Assembly: GCA_034401135.1 (NCBI GenBank)
Contig: JAWZSP010000003.1
Coordinates: 3,348,001 to 3,412,000 of the forward strand
Source of the DNA: Volutella citrinella
Lineage: Eukaryota > Ascomycota > Sordariomycetes > Hypocreales > Nectriaceae
DNA length: 64,000 nt
Direction: 5' to 3'
Every line of letters begins with the position of its first letter. Within the stretch, counting starts at the first letter, position 1. Shown here piece by piece: positions 45,201 to 56,222 of the stretch. The notes under the pieces are model-generated. The model did no database searches and was not told the DNA's origin. It saw only the letters and a list, made by a program, of their open reading frames with translations. The position numbers were made by a program, and so were the translations under genes.

Positions 45201-48200
45201 GCTATAATCAGGAAGAGCCCAAGAGGAGACACGATCCTCTTGGAGTCGACTACATATGCGTGCGACTCCCGACTCCCAACTCCCAACTCCCCACGCTCGC
45301 TTGTGCCGGTTCTGGCGTGCCAAGAACACAATCGTTGCCGACCTGGCCTTAGAACGGCGGCGGACAATGGGCGATTCAAATCCGCCCCAGAAGCTATTGG
45401 TGTTCGCACAAACTCAAATCGACGCGCCTGCCTGCCACTTACTTGCTCACTGCCGACGCGATGCGCGCACCGTAGCTTCGTAGCTGGGGCTGAACCGTTT
45501 CGTCCAAAAGCTTAATTCTCGGCTGGCTCTCATTGGCTTCGCTACGTGACGTGCCCTGCTGGCCTGCTCAGCGACGGCTAATTTTGCCAACACAGAAGAG
45601 AGACGCTCGTATGCCGCGGTTGGTGGACCAGTTCTGACGACCACCTGCTTACAGCTCGTCTCCCAACATTTGGCACCCAGGAGGGAAACAACCCACAATT
45701 GTTGGACCGTCACGATCATGTACGATGCCCTGTGTGCTTCGGGTCCGACAAATGCTGGAAAATGTCTCCGAACGGGTTAGTCTCCGGCCTCAAGGCCTGG
45801 CGGACTCAAGGGGATCCCAGTTTCCCGGGTGTTCTAGCAGTGAGGTCCTTCCAAAACAGCGCCTCCCACTGAGGCTCTGGGGGGTCCGGGGGGCGGCCGA
45901 GCAACACGACGGCCCCCCGACTCGCGCTCAGCCCCATGGACCCTTGTCATTTGGCTCGTAATCGAGCCTATCAACAGCGACAATGTGTGCTGGAGAGGAC
46001 AAGACCTATTATGGGACGGGGTGTGCTCCTCCCTGGCCCTTGGCCGTAGGCCTTGTTGTTGGTGACCCGATGGCCGGCCGGCCGCCGTCCCGGAGCGACG
46101 GGTACTGGGTCCGATGATGATCGATCCATATGTTGTATCAGGTACCTTCTAGCCGACCACATTCACGCACCACGACTTCTAAACTTCTAATATTGGACGC
46201 CTCGGCGATAGGCCATCATTTATTGCTGACAGCCGCCAGGAGACCCTTTGTCCTGCGCCCTCGTCACAATTCTGGCAGCGCACACCCACTATGCCGGCCC
46301 ACGACGCAACGCTGCAGATGGTTCATGCACCTGGTTGCAATTCGCACATGCCACGCCCCGGACGGACACACCATCGGACGGCGTCGATTTGATTGGGGAG
46401 CGGCACGGCCGTTGTTTGTGCACAGCGCATAGCCTATAGCCATGGCATAGCAAGCATGGCTATAGGCTATGCGCTTGACCCCGGACAATAATATACATAT
46501 TAGAGAGCCGTCATGCATGCAGAGTGGCTAGAGGCGGCCACAGCTGGCTACAGCGGAAGCGCCCGGAAATACATGTAGCCCCGGGACGGCGGAAATGCGA
46601 GGCTCGGTGCCGGAAAAACCGGGGCCACTCTCCGGGCCACTTCTCCGCCCGTAGGGTTCACCCCAGCCCGCTGGCGTCCGACGTTCAATGGGCCAAACGC
46701 AGACATGCGCCCGCGGTGTGCCCAGGGACGCCGGGAGGTATCAGAAAGGAGACCCTTTGCGCAATAATGGGGTTCGTTCGCCTTCATCTGCGATGCCCTC
46801 CCGCCCCCAGGTACTATTAATTCCGTCGGCGGCTCAGGTGAGGGCGGCTCTCCTGGCTTATTAAAGGTGGCGCATGCCAGACTAGGACATTCGTGTAAGC
46901 TGGTCAGCGACTTGGCCCGGCTAATTTCCATATCCCACTCCGCCAAGCCCGCCGTTGCTTCACTGCCAAACTCTATTTCCACCCGCCCACAATCTCGCCA
47001 AGATGGATGTGGCCGCCGCTGCGGGGGGGCCTTGGGGGGTAGAAGCGCTGTGCTCGGTGCGCTACAGTGCCTAGAAACACCGGTTGCTAGATCCAGGGCG
47101 GGTGCAACTCCATCTTCCATGCTAACATGATTCGGTCTGTCCGTCGATCTCAGTCCGCCTGGGCTGTCAGAAGCTCAGAACCCGTCCTAACTTGCGGAGC
47201 CGATTCGTTGGGCGAGTCATTGGCTCGGCTGTCGATCGGGGCTCCGCTGAAGAGGACCGCCGGCCGTATTGTCGACTGCGATGCGGACGGTGCGGGGCCC
47301 CCAACACGCGCGACGAAGAGGGAGGTGTCATGTCAAACTAATAATCACACTGGCAATGTCTCATTTCGCACACCATTGACGACAATGGCCCGCCGCCGTC
47401 AATGTCCGGGCGACCCGATCATCATCACAAGAGCCTCATTCTCCACCACGCGTCTAGATGAGATGGGTCTCCTTACTTGCGCCAGCACGCGCCTGGTCTC
47501 CAAACCTGCCCCACGATGGCCACGTTTGATGCCCACGGCCAGGGCGGGCCAGGTCGATCATGACCCCAGGATCGATGGCTCGACGTCAGTGACACCCGCC
47601 CCCCTGGCCGCTCACACCGTCATGGACCATCTTTTTCGCAATGATTTTCTGAACTAGTCAGGGGGTCGTGGCGGGCAAACAGCTCGCATTAATCACACTC
47701 TCGGCTGACGTTGGATACCTTACCTACTGTAGATAATACAGTGCAACTGAGCATCTTTGCGCAACGTGGTTGGGCTCGGGAGTGGCTCAGGGCCGGCGCG
47801 GCTAACCCCTGGGCTAAGGAGCGCGCTGAGCGACGGAGCCTTCTGGCTAATCTCTGTCGATGCCGGCCAGTTCGGCATCTTTCTTGGCACACTTCTGGGC
47901 CAAATTCGGTGCCGCGTTGCGAGAGGTTGACTTTTAATTGAGGGACTGCGCAGCTTTGAAAGTTGCCGGGTGTCTTTGGACGCTCCGCTCGGCCGTGATG
48001 TTTATGGTTGATGCTTTGGTAGTACCGGCGTCAAGTATCACCAGGGCCAAAATCAGCTAGCAGATGCAGGACCACCTAGACGGTTTGGGTGCCTGCATGT
48101 GCAATGGCAATAGTCAACTGCATCCATCCCGCCTAGAGGGCATGTCCTGGTCCATGTCAGAGAGATCGTCCTCGCTCGAGACCCCGATGGTAACCCTGCT

Positions 48201-49228
48201 CTTTGAAATGCGCTGCACGATCCCCAATATTTCCCATTCCATCGCAGTGCATTGTCATGCTTGTCTGACTGCCTGGCTTAGCCTCGTCTCCAATACAATA
48301 CCAGTGCGTCATGATCGCTGTCAGTCAAAGGCGGCATTAGCCAACACACCGAAGACCCAGGCGCATGCCCTAATTCTCCATTCGCCCGGATGGTTCATGT
48401 AAGATAGCTGCTAATTACGTCTATAACACTACTCGTACACATGTCAACCCACCTCTGGCGAGGTACCCGAGCCGCCACATGCTTCATTAGCTCTCCGTAA
48501 CAGTCCTCCGTGGTGCCCTTGGCAGATATTCACCTCCATTCAGCAATCCCAGATTTCCAGCTAATAGAGTCGCCAAGCAAGTGAACTGGTCTTGCGCACA
48601 TGGAAGTGGGGAGGCTGATAAGTCAGTCCGCGTGGCTTGAGCGCCGGAGCTTGACTACACCAGGAGAGAACTCAGACGAGGCATCTAGAAGAATACTAGA
48701 CGCCCGGACTAGAGCGTTGGGGCTAATCCGGCAACTTGTTGTATTCTTGCCGAGGTCATTGTCTAGCCATTGTCCGTGCAATGATATCTAATGCGAATCT
48801 TCCGAAGTCTAGGAAAGTCAAATTGCTGTTTCTTCTTTGAGGGCGCAATTGACCGACCAATCACCCATTTATCCTCGGAGTAATTGATTCGATGCCACTA
48901 GGCCAGAGTGAAGCGGGGGTGTTCGGGGGTTCGGGAGAGGAATAATTCCAAATGCCCGAGCGCAGAGTTTGTTTGGGGAAAGGCCAAAGAACGCCACAGA
49001 TTGGTTCCTGGTGCATCTGATATTGAGTCGCTGCAGTAGCACACTCTGTTTTGGGGTTGCGCGGCGCTAGTTAGCCGACTGTACAGAGCAATCGATTCGT
49101 TCTATGGGATAATGGTACAAAGCGCCACTCTTCTAGCAGCTCTAAGGTAGACAGGTACATGGTACAAACATTGATGAAAGGAGTTTGCTTTAGGGTCGGG
49201 GCTATCATTGCCCCGATCTATTCCGCTC
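42224..49228. other. 7-kb gene-free stretch
   Basis: No supported gene on either strand. It includes a G-rich patch at 42299-42370, a 15-A run near 43482, a CATCT microsatellite (about 44998-45019) and the inverted repeat at 46424-46475. Long open stretches here are compositionally random, with no family match and no splice logic. Confidence 0.55.
46424..46475. repeat. Perfect 21-bp inverted repeat, 10-nt loop
   Basis: Arms 46424-46444 and 46455-46475 are exact reverse complements; the 10-base spacer is GCATAGCAAG. The next outer base pair does not match. The arms start AGCGCATAGCCTATAGC. No gene is near; it could form a cruciform or RNA hairpin. Confidence 0.9.
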
Positions 49229-50133
49229 TCATGGGCGCTTCTTTCCAATCTTCCATCCCCAGGATCGGAGAAGCTTGACAACTTTCGGGGTCACGGCAGC
49301 CGTCAGGGGGACCCGCAAAAAGATGAAGCTCTTGTGGATTGCATATGCAAGCGCCAACTGGGTTCCGAGGCCTGTTGAGCACGGTCAGCGAGAAAGACAT
49401 ACGGTGGCAGGGAGGGGTGAAGGGTTAGCATACTGGCATCCTCCTTGTTGTGCTTCTGGGCCTCCTCAACGCCCCAAGTGGCCATTTCAACGTGGTCGCT
49501 AATTTCATCATCGCCGAGGGCTTTCGTCTCGGCCTTCTTGAAGGAGCTCCAGAGCTCGTGCCACTTTTGCTTGACGCTCTCCGGGATCATCTGCTTTACA
49601 GATGAGATGACGGCATGCTCAAGCTTGCCTAGGATCGTGTGTGTTAGCAATCTTCAGAACCCGGTAAGAGGAAAGCAGGGCGGCTCACCGATGGTCTCCG
49701 TGCCGACGAACCGGACGAGCAGGAAGCAGAAAGGAAGGTCGAGCACCGACAGGCCGAGGTAGACTCCAAGCGTCACCCAGCCATACTCCTTGATCAGTTG
49801 CTTAAGCCGAGCCTTCAGCCCCGTCGCTTTTGGGGCCTCCTTTGCAACGCCGCTCTTGTCGCTTAGTCGTGCCGAGAATCGAAACCCGCGCCTCAGTATG
49901 CCCTGCAGCATTCCCGGTGTGGTTGTCGGCCTCCATCTGGTCGTGCCTGATCGCAGTCTCGCCATCACCCCCTGCCATGATGTTGTTCGCCATCGCAGGA
50001 GCTGCTCCGGCAGCTTGCTCTTCGTTTGCGACGTGAAAAGCCTCCTCCAAGCTCCGTTCCACGCGGCTTGTTGTGTTGGCCGGTTGAAGGCTTTCAAGGG
50101 TAGCCGCATACCCACGATGGGTTGGCGCAACAT
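49229..50133 (-). CDS. DUF1279 (FAM210/Nat2-like) mitochondrial membrane protein
   Basis: Exons 50133-49689, 49628-49434 and 49371-49229 (introns 60 and 62 nt) give 260 residues. The N-terminus is Arg-rich with few acids, a mitochondrial presequence. LKQLIKEYGWVTLGVYLGLS and DLPFCFLLVRFVGTETIG form the first helix of the DUF1279 domain; the third exon adds LGTQLALAYAIHKSFIFLRV and PLTAAVTPKVVKLLRSWGW, the second helix and closing motif. A reading without the last splice would lose that conserved end. Members include yeast Nat2 and human FAM210A/B, mitochondrial membrane proteins of uncertain biochemistry. The start at 50133 precedes the presequence. Confidence 0.85.
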
Positions 50134-51391
50134 GGCACACTGGCGAATCGGTGAATGAAGATGATCTGGAGCAAGCCGCCAGGTGGCGCGGTAGGCAGGC
50201 CTTTTCTTATGCCCTTTTCCCAGTCAACAGATGTGGTCCTTCCCAACGAGCTAGCAGGTCGAAGTGTGGCGAATGTCGCCGCGAATCGGAGTGTGGCTCC
50301 CGGCAACTTCGGAGGGCGTTGGGTTGGGCTGTCGGTCGTCGGAGATGCGGGCGGTAATTCAAGATGCTTGATCTGGTGATCCGGTGGTATCGGACATAGG
50401 GTGAGTTCCCCTTTTGGCTCGAATTGAGAACGAAGCTCTAGTTTGGAAATTTTTGGGCCGATTCCCAAGCTCACAATGATGTAAAATCGCGCCACAAAGG
50501 AGGACGTTAGGTGCCAGCTGGGGCTAAGGCGCCTCGCCACAGTTGCACCGCCACACCAACAGCCGTTCATTGACCACTTCAGTTTCGTCTTCAAACATTC
50601 TCACCTTGGGGGGTTTCCCTGTGAACAGGAGAAGATCTCACATTAAAAGTCGGTGCCTGGGCCTAAATCTGTTTTGGTGTGTTGGAAATTCTGCTCGGCT
50701 ATTTTCTGGAAGCCCCAGATTTAGAGGTCCTAAAACCCAGGCGGAGGTTGAACATTTGACGAAGACGCTCATAGAGTTTGCGAATGCTACAAAGCTTTGT
50801 TCTTTCCCTCAATTATTGAAGGTTCTTGATAAATAAATTTGCAAATCTTGAGATGGAAAAGAGCTTCAATTGTTCTGATGGGCAAACAGGCCCACTTGCT
50901 TTGGTCAGGTGGCTCTTGCCTTGTCACCTGGCGCCAGCTGGTGCCTCAAGATGCCAACTACCAGTACTAAGAGTATACGCTGTGTCATAAATAAAGATCT
51001 GCCGCAGCGAGAAAAACGTGCCCAACCTTCCCGATCTTTCGGCCACCCTGATAGGCGCATTGGTCATTTTCCCTCCTTCCTCAGCTTGCGACTTCCCTTG
51101 AACCTTGACCTCCTCGAAGACCCAACAGCTCAGCCCTTCACATTCTCCCCGGGCTGGGAGTGCGAATCGCTCATGAATCTAGGCACAAAGATTCTCTCCT
51201 TCACTCTCCCTTCCCAAAGCTACTTCATCGACCCCGGTGGCCTCCCATGAAGCAGGGTTCCTCGAGTCTCGGATCCCTGTGATTCACCCGCACACACCGT
51301 TGGGACACTGCCCATCAAAGTCATTCATTACCTACGCATCTTGTTCAGTTCACTCGTTTATACATATAAGTCGCTCGTTTTACAGCCCACC
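50134..51391. other. Divergent intergenic region
   Basis: About 1.26 kb between the DUF1279 gene start and the next plus-strand start. No gene; the right end (51250-51391) is likely the leader of the 648-residue protein and contains a possible acceptor (TTTTACAG) just before its ATG. Confidence 0.5.
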
Positions 51392-53338
51392 ATGCCCCCA
51401 GCCACCGTCACTTACGGCAAGAAGCGCGGGTTACTCAAATCCTTGAGTTCTCGTGGCAAGAAGCGTCCCATTGCCGTCGCACAACCAAGTCAGCCAGGTA
51501 TGGAAATTTATCCACGCTCAAATCAGCGGCTCACAAGTCTCCAAGGTGTCAACTCTCCTACTTCCCCTACCTCCAGGCCGTCGAAACGATCGCCGGGCAA
51601 GAAAGCAAATCGTCCTGTAACCAGCATCGAAGAGATGGCCAGCCGGCTGCTAGATGATTCAACAATCAGCCTCAACGAATATCCAACCCGGAAGCCATCC
51701 GGCCAACTGACTGCGGTCAATGAACAGGCTGAAGGATGCCTAGGGGAACCTACTGGTCCCTGTTTGGGTGCGGAGGCGGGTTTAACTTCGTTCACAATCT
51801 CCCCGACGACTCCACCACAGTTTCGAACGAAATCATTGAAAATCGGGAAACTTCCAGGAACGGAGGGCCACAGGGCATTAACAAGATCATCCAGTGCTCG
51901 TGCCCTTGTAAAGGGCCCTCGTACTGGTTTGCTATCTAGAAAAACACGCCCGATTCCACATTCCACAACCGAACAACTTCACCCCTTGGGTTCACATCCA
52001 TCAAACGCCACCAAGGCTTCAGCTGCCCTTCCTCTGAGGGACATGGATGGCAACGTAAAGAACAGGACACGCGAGGAGCTAAAAACAGTGACGACTGCCT
52101 CTGAGGCCGTCAGGCCTGATCAGATCAACCAGAAGCTCCATGCAATGCTGGCAGCAACTGATGCCTTGAAGCCTGCCCCCGCCCAGGAAGTTGGTAGCGC
52201 CTCCAAGTTCACGCGAATGGTACCGTCAAGAGTCTTCGCCAAAATGACAAATGCCTGGGATCGCCTGTATCCAAGACAAGGTGCACCAGGACCCAGGGCT
52301 GTTGATGAGCCCGCCACCAGAGGCGAAGAGCATGGCGAAGATGTGCCCGAAATAGACGGAGGCTCGCCCAGTACGAACATGTCCCCAATAAGTACCATCG
52401 AGATCCGCCTGAATGAGGGAGACAACCTCAACAAGAAGAAAGTCCAACGGATCGTCGGGGGTCAGTTGGTTCGAAAGCCTGTCGCTGACGATGGCAAATC
52501 GTTGCGCAACAGGAGATCTATCGACGATCCATTCGCTGAACACGGCTGTCCTCGAAAGCCGACGTCTTTCGAGAGCCGCCTGAAGTTCAGTATTGGCAGT
52601 GTCGACGGGAACAGTCCTTCAGTTCTCTACAACCCATTCGATACGGAGAGTGAGTTCGACAATCATATCGAAGATGGAATCTTGGATACTCCACCGGTCG
52701 GCTCATCTACTCCCCGGATCCGAATACAGCGAGCGTCAGGCTCAAACATCGAGTATAGGGACAGGGGCTCAGGCAAGGGTAAGAACTTGACGAAGCCCGA
52801 TTCGGGTGAGATTTTCGACAACATGATAGACTGTGACTCTATCCGATTCCGGTCTCAGGCAGATTCGATGGAAAGCAATCCTCTGGATTCAGTGAGGCGC
52901 CCCCGATACGACTTTCCCTACCTGCCACGAAATATAGACGCGTCTCCCCTGAAACTGGTCAAGAAACACCCGTCACCAAGCAAAGAGGCTCTTGAGGACC
53001 TAGAGGTGGCTTTTCGCAAGTATACGCACCTCAAGGTGTCTGCGGTCACGAATTACGAAGTGGACGAGCTCGCCATGGAGTATGATACAGAAGTCGTAGG
53101 GGAACGCTATCATTGCCGCAGTCAATCAGCTCAGTTTTCGACATCTGAGCTTGGGGAATCCGCCACACCCAGCGCTCAGAGACGGCGTCACCGGCCAAAG
53201 TCGTCAGTTTCCCTGGTCCAGCCCAGTTGTCTCCCGAGGCCTTACGAAACTGCGTCGGCACACCGGTTCATAAGCCGGGTGGCAATTGTACAGCGCCCGC
53301 CAGGCATGCAAGGAGATGAGGTGGACGAGCTTCACTGA
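51392..53338 (+). CDS. Large disordered protein of unknown function
   Basis: A long open frame; starting at the ATG at 51392 it encodes 648 residues (an in-frame start at 51341 would add 17). The product is rich in Ser, Pro, Arg, Thr and acids, and no enzyme or membrane domain is visible. The opening MPPATVTYGKKRGLLKSL is basic; later landmarks are RPVTSIEEMASRLLDDSTIS, KKKVQRIVGGQLVRKP and a possible short helix EALEDLEVAFRKYTHLKVSA near residue 545. VTYGKKR-type openings occur in some fungal chromatin or cohesin proteins such as Wapl relatives, but nothing else here supports that. The length of the open frame argues that it is real. No intron is needed. Confidence 0.65.
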   Translation: MPPATVTYGKKRGLLKSLSSRGKKRPIAVAQPSQPGMEIYPRSNQRLTSLQGVNSPTSPTSRPSKRSPGKKANRPVTSIEEMASRLLDDSTISLNEYPTRKPSGQLTAVNEQAEGCLGEPTGPCLGAEAGLTSFTISPTTPPQFRTKSLKIGKLPGTEGHRALTRSSSARALVKGPRTGLLSRKTRPIPHSTTEQLHPLGSHPSNATKASAALPLRDMDGNVKNRTREELKTVTTASEAVRPDQINQKLHAMLAATDALKPAPAQEVGSASKFTRMVPSRVFAKMTNAWDRLYPRQGAPGPRAVDEPATRGEEHGEDVPEIDGGSPSTNMSPISTIEIRLNEGDNLNKKKVQRIVGGQLVRKPVADDGKSLRNRRSIDDPFAEHGCPRKPTSFESRLKFSIGSVDGNSPSVLYNPFDTESEFDNHIEDGILDTPPVGSSTPRIRIQRASGSNIEYRDRGSGKGKNLTKPDSGEIFDNMIDCDSIRFRSQADSMESNPLDSVRRPRYDFPYLPRNIDASPLKLVKKHPSPSKEALEDLEVAFRKYTHLKVSAVTNYEVDELAMEYDTEVVGERYHCRSQSAQFSTSELGESATPSAQRRRHRPKSSVSLVQPSCLPRPYETASAHRFISRVAIVQRPPGMQGDEVDELH

Positions 53339-53691
53339 GCAGGCTTATATGCCCTCGGGCCTACAATGTAAAAGTTGTGTATACAGGTGCCTGGACATTA
53401 GCTGGGCGCATGGATTTCGATACGGTGGTAGGACACACCATTGCTTCAGTTGGCACTTGAGCTGGCAGGGTACGGATTTGAGCCAAGATGTGTTAGTCGC
53501 AGAGATAGAGATAAACAGAACAAGAATGGATGAAGAAGGATCAGACTGTTTTCATGGAGAATAATAGTACAATTTGATTGACAATTAAGTCGAGGGTATA
53601 ATACATAGTAGTGGTCATGCATCGTCCAGCGTCATGCTTCCCAATCTAAAGAAGCCGAGCAGCCGTATTGCCCGTAGGTGATACGTCTAGC
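53339..53691. other. Convergent 3' regions
   Basis: About 350 bases between the two stops; nothing gene-like seen. Confidence 0.6.
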
Positions 53692-54088
53692 TTAGATTAC
53701 TCTGGCGCGGCGGTGCGATCCTCGACCGTCAGTTCCATGCATGCGTCGAGTGCCGGCAGCCTAGGATTCATGTCAGCATTGGTTCAGTGTTGGATTGACA
53801 GGTCATTGGGTCTCTTACCTTGACGCCAGGACGGTGGGTGAGGCTTCCCTTGAGACGCAACAGGGCGCCGCTCACCTTATCCTTCATGGAAGGGCGGCGT
53901 TGTTGGTGGTGTACTGGGGCGGCGCGTGTGCGCGAGCCAAAGAGACGGCGGCGAGGCTTCACGGTTGTGGTGGTTGTGGTTGTGGTATGGTGGTGGCGAC
54001 GAGGTTGGGATCGACGGCCAAACATTGAGCGACGCGGGGCGGGTGCAACGGCAGTGTGCCTGGCCCTGGATCGACGAGTAAAAGGCAT
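53692..54088 (-). CDS. Small basic Thr/Arg/His-rich fungal protein
   Basis: Exons 54088-53819 and 53760-53692 (58-nt intron, GTAAGA...CCTAG with GCTGAC branch site) give 112 residues. The product is strongly basic: RRHHHTTTTTTTTVKPRR in the middle, then KDKVSGALLRLKGSLTHRPG and, after the splice, AAGTRRMHGTDGRGSHRR at the end. I recall a family of small fungal proteins with the same order (Thr run, arginine-rich linker, a helix ending LKGxLTRRPG and a terminal RRMHGTDGRG), which is why the second exon is accepted: reading through the intron gives an unrelated tail. Function is unknown; nucleic-acid or membrane binding is conceivable from the charge. It is convergent with the disordered protein. 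Confidence 0.75.
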
Positions 54089-54833
54089 GTTGAAGTTGGT
54101 TGTGTTTGTTTGTGTTTGGTGTGAAGTTGTTGCAGTTGGGAGAAATGTTTGTTGATGGCTTGGGTTTAATATTTACAGAGCGACAGACGAGGTAGATATA
54201 TAGTACTTTGTTGAACTACTACAGACGCTTGGAACTTGGCAGATGCCAGGACTAGCAGACATCAACTACGAAGAAGAAGCCTCATCATCCATGACGAAGT
54301 AGACTGATGGCAGGCAAGGTGTTCATGCAGGACATGATGCCATCTCGCTGGCTCCAAGCCGCTGATCACAAGCCACCCATGGCGCAGATAGAGGTTGTCT
54401 GTGGCACAGAAAACCTGTCTTGGACGCTGGAGGCCTGGGAATTAGTGTAGGGTGGCGGCGATGCGACGTCACTTGGGGGGAGGGCACGGGCCGTCAATTG
54501 GCGGATAAAAATGGAGATGGCCGTTGCACGGGTAGCGTTGACAGTGGGGGGGTTGGCGGGTCTGATGTCATTGGCTTCATGACCCTTCTTTGAGCCTCCT
54601 CGACCTCTGCTATTGCGCGTTATTGTGTGCGGGAGGATCGAGAAATGCGACGTCATTAGGCCCTGGAGCTGTTTCAGGATGTGCACCTAGGTGGGTGAAT
54701 CCTGATGGATCGAGATATTGCATTCTACACTGGTTATTGCGTGCTCCACAGTGACCCGAAAATTCATGACGTTTTACGAGATTCGCATTTTCTCTCCCCT
54801 GGGCGCCAAATCGCTAACAGTAGTAGCTACAGT
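54089..54833. other. Intergenic region, no gene seen
   Basis: About 745 bases: promoter side of the small basic protein and 3' side of the phosphatase gene. Open stretches show no family signature. Confidence 0.55.
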
Positions 54834-55712
54834 CTACGCTCGCAAGTTGTGCTTAATCTTGCCCAGATCCTCGTCCGAGAAGCCGAGGCCCATGGTGACG
54901 TAGCCCTCCCAGCCGTCGTAGACCTCAGACAGGCCGCGCACGAAGGCGTCCCAGAAGGCCGGGCGCAGGCTCACGACGTTGAGGAAGCCGGGCGCGTCGA
55001 CGTCGGCGGCGCCGGTGCCGGCCAGGGCGTAGGCCAACAGCTTCTCGCGGGCGGGCTCGGTGCCGATGCGCGACAGCATGTAGTCGAAGACGACGTCGTT
55101 GGGGCTGGTGCCGGCGAGGCTCTGCAGCAGGCCGGCGACGAAGCCTGTGCGGTCCCGCCCAGCTAGAGGTGTAAGCACCGATCAGTGATGGAGAAGGGGG
55201 GACTCACCGGTGCAGTGGAACAGGATGGGGTCGGCAGGGCGGTCTCGTACGTGCTCAAGCAGCGCGCGGACAATGGGCGCATAGACGCGGGCAATGGTCA
55301 GCAGCTGGTCCCGCCAGGCCGGCTCGCCGCCGTCCTTGGCAAAGTCGGCGAGCCGGGGCGCCGCGTACTCGCCCTGCGGCTCCTGCCACAGCGCCACGAC
55401 GCCGGGGATGACCGGGTCGGGGCTGTCGCGGAGCTCGTCGGCGGTGCGCAGGTCGAAGATGCGGGCAATGTTGCCCTCCAGCCAGCGGGCGGCGTCCGGG
55501 TCGGTGTGGGCGCCCTGGAGCGTGCCGGAGCGGTAGAATCGGCCCGGGCGGATGGCGCTGCCGGGCACGGCGCCGAGGTCGCGGAGGTTGACGAGGGAAT
55601 TGGTGGGGACAAAGGGAGGCGACGAGAGGGCCGCCAGCAGGGACTCCGGGGGGATGGGGTCCTGCACGGGCGACGCCGCGAGGGCCTCGAGGGCGGTGCG
55701 GGAGAGGGACAT
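54834..55712 (-). CDS. Protein tyrosine/serine phosphatase (Y_phosphatase3 type)
   Basis: Exons 55712-55208 and 55162-54834 (45-nt intron, GTGAGT...CTCTAG) give 277 residues. The intron splits the active site: FHCT in exon 1 and AGRDRTG in exon 2 join to HCTAGRDRTG, a CX5R phosphatase loop with the nucleophilic Cys and phosphate-binding Arg. Upstream NLRDLGAV...RPGRFYRSGTL and IFDLRTADE are the usual N-terminal motifs of this family, followed by a helical C-terminal part ending GFSDEDLGKIKHNLRA. Substrates in this group range from phosphotyrosine to phosphoinositides, so the target is open. The start at 55712 is chosen because homology begins soon after; the frame is open a little further upstream. 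Divergent from the amidohydrolase. Confidence 0.88.
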
Positions 55713-56222
55713 TGCGGGTTGCAGTGTCGAGTGAGTGGTGGTTTGTTCGTGTGTTTCCGTGTGTTTGCTGCAGAAATAATGAGACGACGCGGAGCACCTC
55801 ATCGTCCAACACGCTGGCTGCGGCTGACTTTAAATGCACTGAGAGCTGCAGGCATCAGCACGATGGAGGCGACCACGAACCAATCAGTGCAGACGCAGCC
55901 AAGGCTCAGCTCCGGCCTGCACCCGCTCACGAGGAGGCGTCAAGCCAACGCGTGTGATTATTTTCGCTCATTGCTGTGGTGAGGGACGCCGTGATTCGGG
56001 TGTGTGTTCTTGTGTCACTCTTCTTGTGTAACAGTGCTGCTGTACTACAGGCCTATGGGGGGTTTTGGTGGGGTTGGCTCAGGGCAACCACCGCTATCAA
56101 TGGATGTTGGGCGTCTTATCGATACGCAGCCCACCAATTCTTGACCGCATGCCCAACCTCGTCGACTCGCCCACAGCGCAGACGACTCCTTCACGGCCCA
56201 ATTGCCAGGGCCACATCTCGCA
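55713..56222. promoter_or_regulatory. Divergent promoter, phosphatase / amidohydrolase
   Basis: 510 bases between divergent starts with CCAAT at 55880-55884 and 56198-56202. No further gene. Confidence 0.45.

Noticed and set aside
46548..47120. 190-codon minus-strand open frame in the gene desert
   Set aside because: Composition looks random, the opposite strand is equally open and no conserved motif is visible.
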